From: Bacillota bacterium
GTDB taxonomy: Bacteria; Bacillota; Clostridia; Christensenellales; Aristaeellaceae
DNA length: 9,828 nucleotides
Direction of reading: 5' to 3'
NCBI GenBank assembly: GCA_023415145.1
Contig: JAEZLW010000031.1
Location: 1-9,828, forward strand
The position numbers and the translations under genes were made by a program. The number at the start of each line of letters is the position of its first letter. The first letter of the stretch is position 1. The notes under the pieces were generated by a model. That model worked only from the letters and a program-made list of their open reading frames with translations, was not told the DNA's origin and searched no databases. Shown here piece after piece: positions 6,812 through 9,828 of this stretch.

Positions 6812-7906
6812 ATGAAAAAGATGGCGTGCTTGATCGCTGCAACAGTATTCCTTCTTTCCATGGTTCAAATTGTATGTGCGCAAGGAGTACCAACTACCAT
6901 TCAAAATGATATGAAACGAAACATAGAGGTTAAGGGAATGGGGCAAGACGGGCATTTCCCGACGAATCCGGAAATCGCCGGGCAAAGCCCTGTTACCGGC
7001 AAGCCATGGACCGGAAAGTATCTGCCTATGCTGGTGCAGATTGATAATACATATGGCGGTGTTGGAAACTTGGCCCAATGGGGTGTGAATCAGGCAGATA
7101 TCATCTATGAAGCGCCATTGCATCAAGGCGGATACATGTGCCTCACCTTTTTGTTCAGCGATGTGATCCCGCAAAGCGCAGGCCCAATCCGCTCTGTTCG
7201 CATGACACAAGCAGAATTGCGGGAAGAGTGGGATGCAGGATTTGTCTTCTATGGTGCTCAGGAAAGCGATGGAACCAATGTGATTTCTTTGTTCCAAAAA
7301 ACTGGGGCCAGCCAAAAAGGCGTGCTCTTCAGCGGCATCGTAAGTCACAGCAAACCCTGGAAAAAGTATTATACACGCGCAAAAGACCGGCCTAATCCCC
7401 ATCATGTGGATGCCGATGTAAAGGCCATGCAATCATTGATCCCGGATGATTTTCAGGCACCCCCCAGGCCGTATTTATTTACAGATGATCTTCCAAAAGA
7501 AGGGGAGCGTGCAACCAATATCTTCATCCAGCAACAAAATCCAGCCTACTCTTCTTCATTCGCTTATGATGCCAGCATCAATGCCTACCTGCGCAGTGTT
7601 AACGGTATGCCGTATGTTGACAGGAACACACAAGTGCAGCCTTCCTTTGCGAATCTCATTGTCCAGCGTACGACGCTTACTTTTTATGACAATGATAGCG
7701 CCCGGCCTGTGACTGTCAACATAGGATCCGGGAACGCTGACATTTTTATGGGTGGTCGGTACATGAAAGGGTTTTGGATGCGTACCGGCATGAATCAGCG
7801 CACTGTTTTCTTTGATCAGGATGGCAATGAACTGAAACTGCAGCGCGGCAAGACTTTCATAAGCATTGTGGATGATAATGTTCCAGTATCATACACAGGT
7901 GATTGA
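6812..7906 (+). CDS. Exported DUF3048 (YerB-like) protein
   Basis: The 364-residue product belongs to the DUF3048 family (YerB of Bacillus), widespread in Bacillota and of unknown function. An N-terminal signal peptide is evident: MKK, a hydrophobic core to about residue 22, and a plausible signal peptidase I site after Val-Cys-Ala (21-23). A Cys is present at 22, but the preceding residues (Q-I-V) do not form a good lipobox, unlike the lipoprotein YerB, so free secretion or atypical lipidation is open. Family motifs include the PVTGKPW entry motif at 60-66, ADIIYEA (95-101), AGPIRSVR (123-130) and a C-terminal domain with DRPNPHHV and R-G-K-T-F-I-S-I near the end. The ATG at 6812 has AAAGGA at 6798-6803 with 8-base spacing; an in-frame GTG at 6776 was rejected because it would place 12 residues before the signal peptide and has no comparable ribosome site. 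Monocistronic, between its own promoter and terminator. Function not inferred. Confidence 0.88.
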   Translation: MKKMACLIAATVFLLSMVQIVCAQGVPTTIQNDMKRNIEVKGMGQDGHFPTNPEIAGQSPVTGKPWTGKYLPMLVQIDNTYGGVGNLAQWGVNQADIIYEAPLHQGGYMCLTFLFSDVIPQSAGPIRSVRMTQAELREEWDAGFVFYGAQESDGTNVISLFQKTGASQKGVLFSGIVSHSKPWKKYYTRAKDRPNPHHVDADVKAMQSLIPDDFQAPPRPYLFTDDLPKEGERATNIFIQQQNPAYSSSFAYDASINAYLRSVNGMPYVDRNTQVQPSFANLIVQRTTLTFYDNDSARPVTVNIGSGNADIFMGGRYMKGFWMRTGMNQRTVFFDQDGNELKLQRGKTFISIVDDNVPVSYTGD

Positions 7907-7935
7907 CTGCCTCCAAGCCATACATCATACCCTGG

Positions 7936-7971
7936 GGTTCTCGCAGGCGCACCTGCGGTGACCTCTTTTTT
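7936..7971 (+). terminator. Intrinsic terminator after the DUF3048 gene
   Basis: A perfect CGCAGG/CCTGCG stem (7942-7947 with 7952-7957) closes a 4-base loop and is extended by GGTT pairing with GACC (7936-7939 with 7960-7963) across a wobble and one mismatch. A T-rich run with six consecutive T (7966-7971) follows. It separates the DUF3048 gene from purR. Confidence 0.87.
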
Positions 7972-7979
7972 GCGTCAAA

Positions 7980-7992
7980 AAACCCGAACAAT
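7980..7992 (+). promoter_or_regulatory. PurBox 1 (PurR operator)
   Basis: The 13 bases AAACCCGAACAAT match the Bacillus PurBox consensus AWWWCCGAACWWT at 12 of 13 positions, including the full CCGAAC core. The site lies about 45 bases upstream of the purR -10 box. PurR-type repressors bind such boxes and dissociate on binding PRPP, and in Bacillus purR itself is a regulon member. Autoregulation here is therefore a well-supported inference. Confidence 0.75.
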
Positions 7993-8011
7993 CGATTGAA
8001 AAAATGCTGGT

Positions 8012-8024
8012 AATATTCGCCTTC
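8012..8024 (-). promoter_or_regulatory. Weak inverted PurBox 2
   Basis: The reverse complement of this stretch keeps the CGAA core (TTCG at 8016-8019 on the + strand) and matches roughly 9 of 13 consensus positions. It faces PurBox 1 with a gap of 19 bases, slightly wider than the 16-17 bases typical in Bacillus. It lies just upstream of the -10 box, where binding would block RNA polymerase. A strong plus a weak box in inverted orientation is the usual layout, but this box alone would not be convincing. Confidence 0.45.
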
Positions 8025-8027
8025 GTA

Positions 8028-8036
8028 TGATATAAT
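8028..8036 (+). promoter_or_regulatory. purR promoter, extended -10
   Basis: TGA followed directly by a perfect TATAAT (8031-8036) forms an extended -10 element. No good -35 is present at 16-18 bases (best is CTGGTA, three of six), which is acceptable for extended -10 promoters. Initiation would fall near 8043, about 36 bases before the PurR ATG. Confidence 0.75.
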
Positions 8037-8078
8037 CAGAAAAGTGCTTAGAATTTGCAGCGCGGGAGTGTTGTGTCC

Positions 8079-8900
8079 ATGGATCGGATACGAAGGAACG
8101 AGCGGATGGCAGCCATGATGAAGATTTTATCCGCTTCACCTAACAAAATTTTCACGCTTTCCCATTTTTGCGATTTGTTTGGGGCAGCCAAATCCACTAT
8201 GAGCGAGGATATAGACATTCTTCGTGCGGTAGCCAGGGAGTTTGGCCTTGGGGAGTTGGATACCGTTACCGGCGCTGCAGGCGGTGTGCGTTACCGTCCC
8301 ATTATGGACAAGGAGCAGGCACTTCACTGCATCCAGGAACTTTGCGCCAAGCTGTGCTGCAAGGAACGGGTGCTGCCTGGCGGTTTTCTGTATTTTTCCG
8401 ATATCCTGTCCATGCCGGATGTGGTGAGCAGTATGGGCATGATCCTGGCCGGCAAATATTATGAGGAAGAGCCGGATTTTGTACTTACCATGGAAACCAA
8501 GGGCATCCCTGTGGCACTGATGACGGCCCAGGCGCTGGGTGTTCCTTTGGTGATTGCGCGCCGCTCCAGCAAGGTGTACGAAGGCTCCGCCGTGAACATC
8601 AATTATGTATCCGGTTCCTCCGGCCGGATAGAAACCATGTCCTTATCCCGCCGTGCAGTGAAGGAAAATCAGCGTGCACTGATCGTGGACGACTTTTTGA
8701 AAGGCGGCGGAACCGCCAAGGGCATGGTGGACCTGATGCATGAGTTTTCCGTTGCGGTAGTAGGCATGGCGTTTGTCATGGCTACCGCCAATCCCCAGAA
8801 AAAGCGGATCAGCGGGGAACGCTCTCTGATGATTCTGGAGGAGATGGCGGACGAGGAGATCCAGGCCCAGGTTCGTCCCGCCGATTGGCTTTATGAATAG
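8079..8900 (+). CDS. purR: Purine operon repressor PurR
   Basis: This is the Gram-positive PurR, unrelated to the LacI-type PurR of enterobacteria. It represses purine synthesis and salvage genes by binding PurBoxes; PRPP releases it. From the ATG at 8079 it has 273 residues, as usual. An N-terminal winged-helix domain (1 to about 73) begins RIRRNERM, with the recognition helix around AAKSTMSEDIDIL (36-48) and the wing GAAGGVRY. A phosphoribosyltransferase-like domain follows, with VLPGGFLYFSDIL (98-110), TKGIPVA (140-146), INYVSGSSGRIETMSL (174-189) and the PRPP-binding loop LIVDDFLKGGGTA (201-213). The ATG is preceded by GGGAG (8064-8068) at 10-base spacing; in-frame TTG 8055 and GTG 8073 would add residues absent from the family start. 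A PurBox and extended -10 promoter sit upstream. A GlmU-type gene follows after 49 bases, an order known from Bacillus, although yabJ and spoVG are absent between them. Confidence 0.96.
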   Translation: MDRIRRNERMAAMMKILSASPNKIFTLSHFCDLFGAAKSTMSEDIDILRAVAREFGLGELDTVTGAAGGVRYRPIMDKEQALHCIQELCAKLCCKERVLPGGFLYFSDILSMPDVVSSMGMILAGKYYEEEPDFVLTMETKGIPVALMTAQALGVPLVIARRSSKVYEGSAVNINYVSGSSGRIETMSLSRRAVKENQRALIVDDFLKGGGTAKGMVDLMHEFSVAVVGMAFVMATANPQKKRISGERSLMILEEMADEEIQAQVRPADWLYE

Positions 8901-8936
8901 GTGAATAGCCTTCTGCGCTTTGCGTAGGATAAAAAT

Positions 8937-8943
8937 GAGGTGA
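8937..8943 (+). promoter_or_regulatory. Shine-Dalgarno for the glmU-like gene
   Basis: GAGGTGA is fully complementary to the 3' end of 16S rRNA and lies 6 bases before the ATG at 8950. It fixes the start of the downstream gene, which matters because the N-terminus is unusual for GlmU. Confidence 0.8.
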
Positions 8944-8949
8944 GTTTGC

Positions 8950-9828
8950 ATGTCAAATATTCTGCCGCTTTTGCTTTTGCCGGATGCCGCGCAAGGTGAA
9001 TCGAAAGGTGCAAAGCCCATTGCCATAAGTCCACTTCTTGGGAAACCGGTGTTTCTTCATGCCGCGAAAACGCTGGAATCAGTGGCCGGTACTTGCTTGT
9101 TGGTGCCGGAGCATGGAGAGGTAAATGCAGTACAAAGCATCTTTGCCTGTGAGAGGGAGTTTGCCGTAGGGTTTGCGGCGGCTGCTTCCGCCTTTTCCAA
9201 TGGGAAGGTGCTGGTGGTGCGGGGGGATATGCCCTGCTTGCAGCCGGAAACACTGCAATTTTTGCTGGCGGCAGTGGATGGGGACGTGAAGGCTTCCTTC
9301 CTGCAATGGCAGGTGGAGGATTTGGATCAGGAACCGGGCCTGCGATTAGGCGGCACCGCCTACTGCTTTGATGCCGGGGCGCTTCAAAAGATATTGACTT
9401 CCTGTGAGGATGATTGTACACCGCTGGACGCACTGACTGCCATTTCGGAATTGGGTGTGAAGGTTGAGCCTGTGGCCGCCGATGGGGAGGAACTGATCTC
9501 TGTGCGCACACGGCTGGACCTTGCCAATGCCTTTGCCTGCCTGCAGGAAAGAATCAATAGTTGGCACATGATCCAGGGCGTTACGATATTGGTGCCCGGT
9601 GACACGTATATCGATGCGGATGTGGTCATTGGCCCGGATACCGTGATCTATCCCGGCTGCCACTTGCAGCAAGGGAGCAAAATTGGTGCCAGATGCACAT
9701 TATTGCCCAATTGCCGGTTGAATGGCGCTACCCTGGCAGATGATGTGACGGTGGAAAGCAGCGTGCTCCTTCACTGCCAGGTGGGGGCCGGTACGACAGT
9801 GGGACCATTTGCATACCTTAGGCCCGAC
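8950..9828 (+). CDS. glmU: GlmU-like protein with degenerate uridylyltransferase domain, 3' end beyond window
   Basis: The frame is open from ATG 8950 to the window edge (293 residues seen). GlmU makes UDP-GlcNAc for the cell wall: the C-terminal half acetylates glucosamine-1-P and the N-terminal half transfers UMP. From about residue 205 the sequence is typical GlmU: SWHMIQGVTILVPGDTYI, then hexapeptide repeats (VVIGPDTVIYPG, SKIGARCTLLPNCRL, VTVESSVLL) reaching GPFAYLRPD where the acetyltransferase active site should begin. The N-terminal half is odd. The LAAGxGTRM...PK signature is replaced by LLLPDAAQGESKGAKP (9-23), the Q-x-x-LGTGHA motif is not recognisable, the VNNR motif with a metal-binding Asn is V-R-T-R (185-188), and the domain is about 30 residues shorter than in E. 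coli. A GDMPCL remnant (92-97) and TAYCFDAGAL (136-145) show common ancestry. The frame is clean, so it is not a pseudogene as seen. Uridylyltransferase activity looks doubtful. Confidence 0.85.
   Translation, partial: MSNILPLLLLPDAAQGESKGAKPIAISPLLGKPVFLHAAKTLESVAGTCLLVPEHGEVNAVQSIFACEREFAVGFAAAASAFSNGKVLVVRGDMPCLQPETLQFLLAAVDGDVKASFLQWQVEDLDQEPGLRLGGTAYCFDAGALQKILTSCEDDCTPLDALTAISELGVKVEPVAADGEELISVRTRLDLANAFACLQERINSWHMIQGVTILVPGDTYIDADVVIGPDTVIYPGCHLQQGSKIGARCTLLPNCRLNGATLADDVTVESSVLLHCQVGAGTTVGPFAYLRPD

Noticed and set aside
6740..7432. 230-residue open frame on the - strand opposite the DUF3048 gene
   Set aside because: It begins within the DUF3048 coding sequence, has no recognisable domain, and the + strand gene has a signal peptide, ribosome site and family motifs.
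8913..8927. Small hairpin CTGCGC-TTT-GCGTAG between purR and the glmU-like gene
   Set aside because: Only six pairs with a G-U wobble and a following A-rich stretch instead of T-rich; too weak for a terminator or riboswitch.
8891..9511. 206-residue open frame on the - strand opposite the glmU-like gene
   Set aside because: Its product is Pro/His/Arg-rich low complexity, as expected from antisense reading of GC-biased codons. The + strand encodes GlmU hexapeptide repeats.

Overview
The window reads as chromosomal core sequence from a spore-forming Bacillota, most likely a member of the Clostridia. The evidence is the conserved gene order yqfC-yqfD-phoH-yqfF(pgpH)-ybeY-cdd-era, a Gram-positive PurR with a PurBox, strong purine-rich Shine-Dalgarno sequences, GTG/TTG starts and sigma-A-like promoters. 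Base composition looks moderately GC-rich by eye. All genes I support lie on the + strand, and gaps are short (none over about 200 bases). I cannot name the genus from sequence alone.

Region 1 (1-6686) is one tightly packed cluster: the 3' part of yqfC, then yqfD (both sporulation-associated), phoH (ATPase), pgpH/yqfF (membrane HD phosphodiesterase of the c-di-AMP type), a single ORF that fuses YbeY (RNA-processing metalloprotein) to cytidine deaminase, and era (ribosome-assembly GTPase). Genes overlap or are separated by at most about 21 bases, and a strong intrinsic terminator follows era. A near-consensus promoter inside the 3' end of yqfD could uncouple the housekeeping part (phoH onward) from the sporulation genes. 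Compared with the Bacillus order, dgkA is absent between ybeY and cdd, and recO does not follow era.

Region 2 (about 6687-7971) is a self-contained single-gene unit: a likely extended -10 promoter, an exported DUF3048 (YerB-like) protein with a signal peptide, and an intrinsic terminator.

Region 3 (about 7972-9828) is the start of the purR-glmU block: one good PurBox and a weaker inverted one flank the purR promoter, suggesting autoregulation. PurR is followed 49 bases later by a GlmU-type gene that runs off the window. Its left-handed beta-helix region looks normal, but the N-terminal uridylyltransferase domain is shortened and has lost the glycine-rich signature and other active-site motifs. 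yabJ and spoVG, which lie between purR and glmU in Bacillus, are absent.

No mobile elements, CRISPR arrays, tRNAs or rRNAs were seen. The most notable points are the YbeY-Cdd fusion and the degenerate nucleotidyltransferase half of GlmU. I did not find a wholly new multi-gene system.
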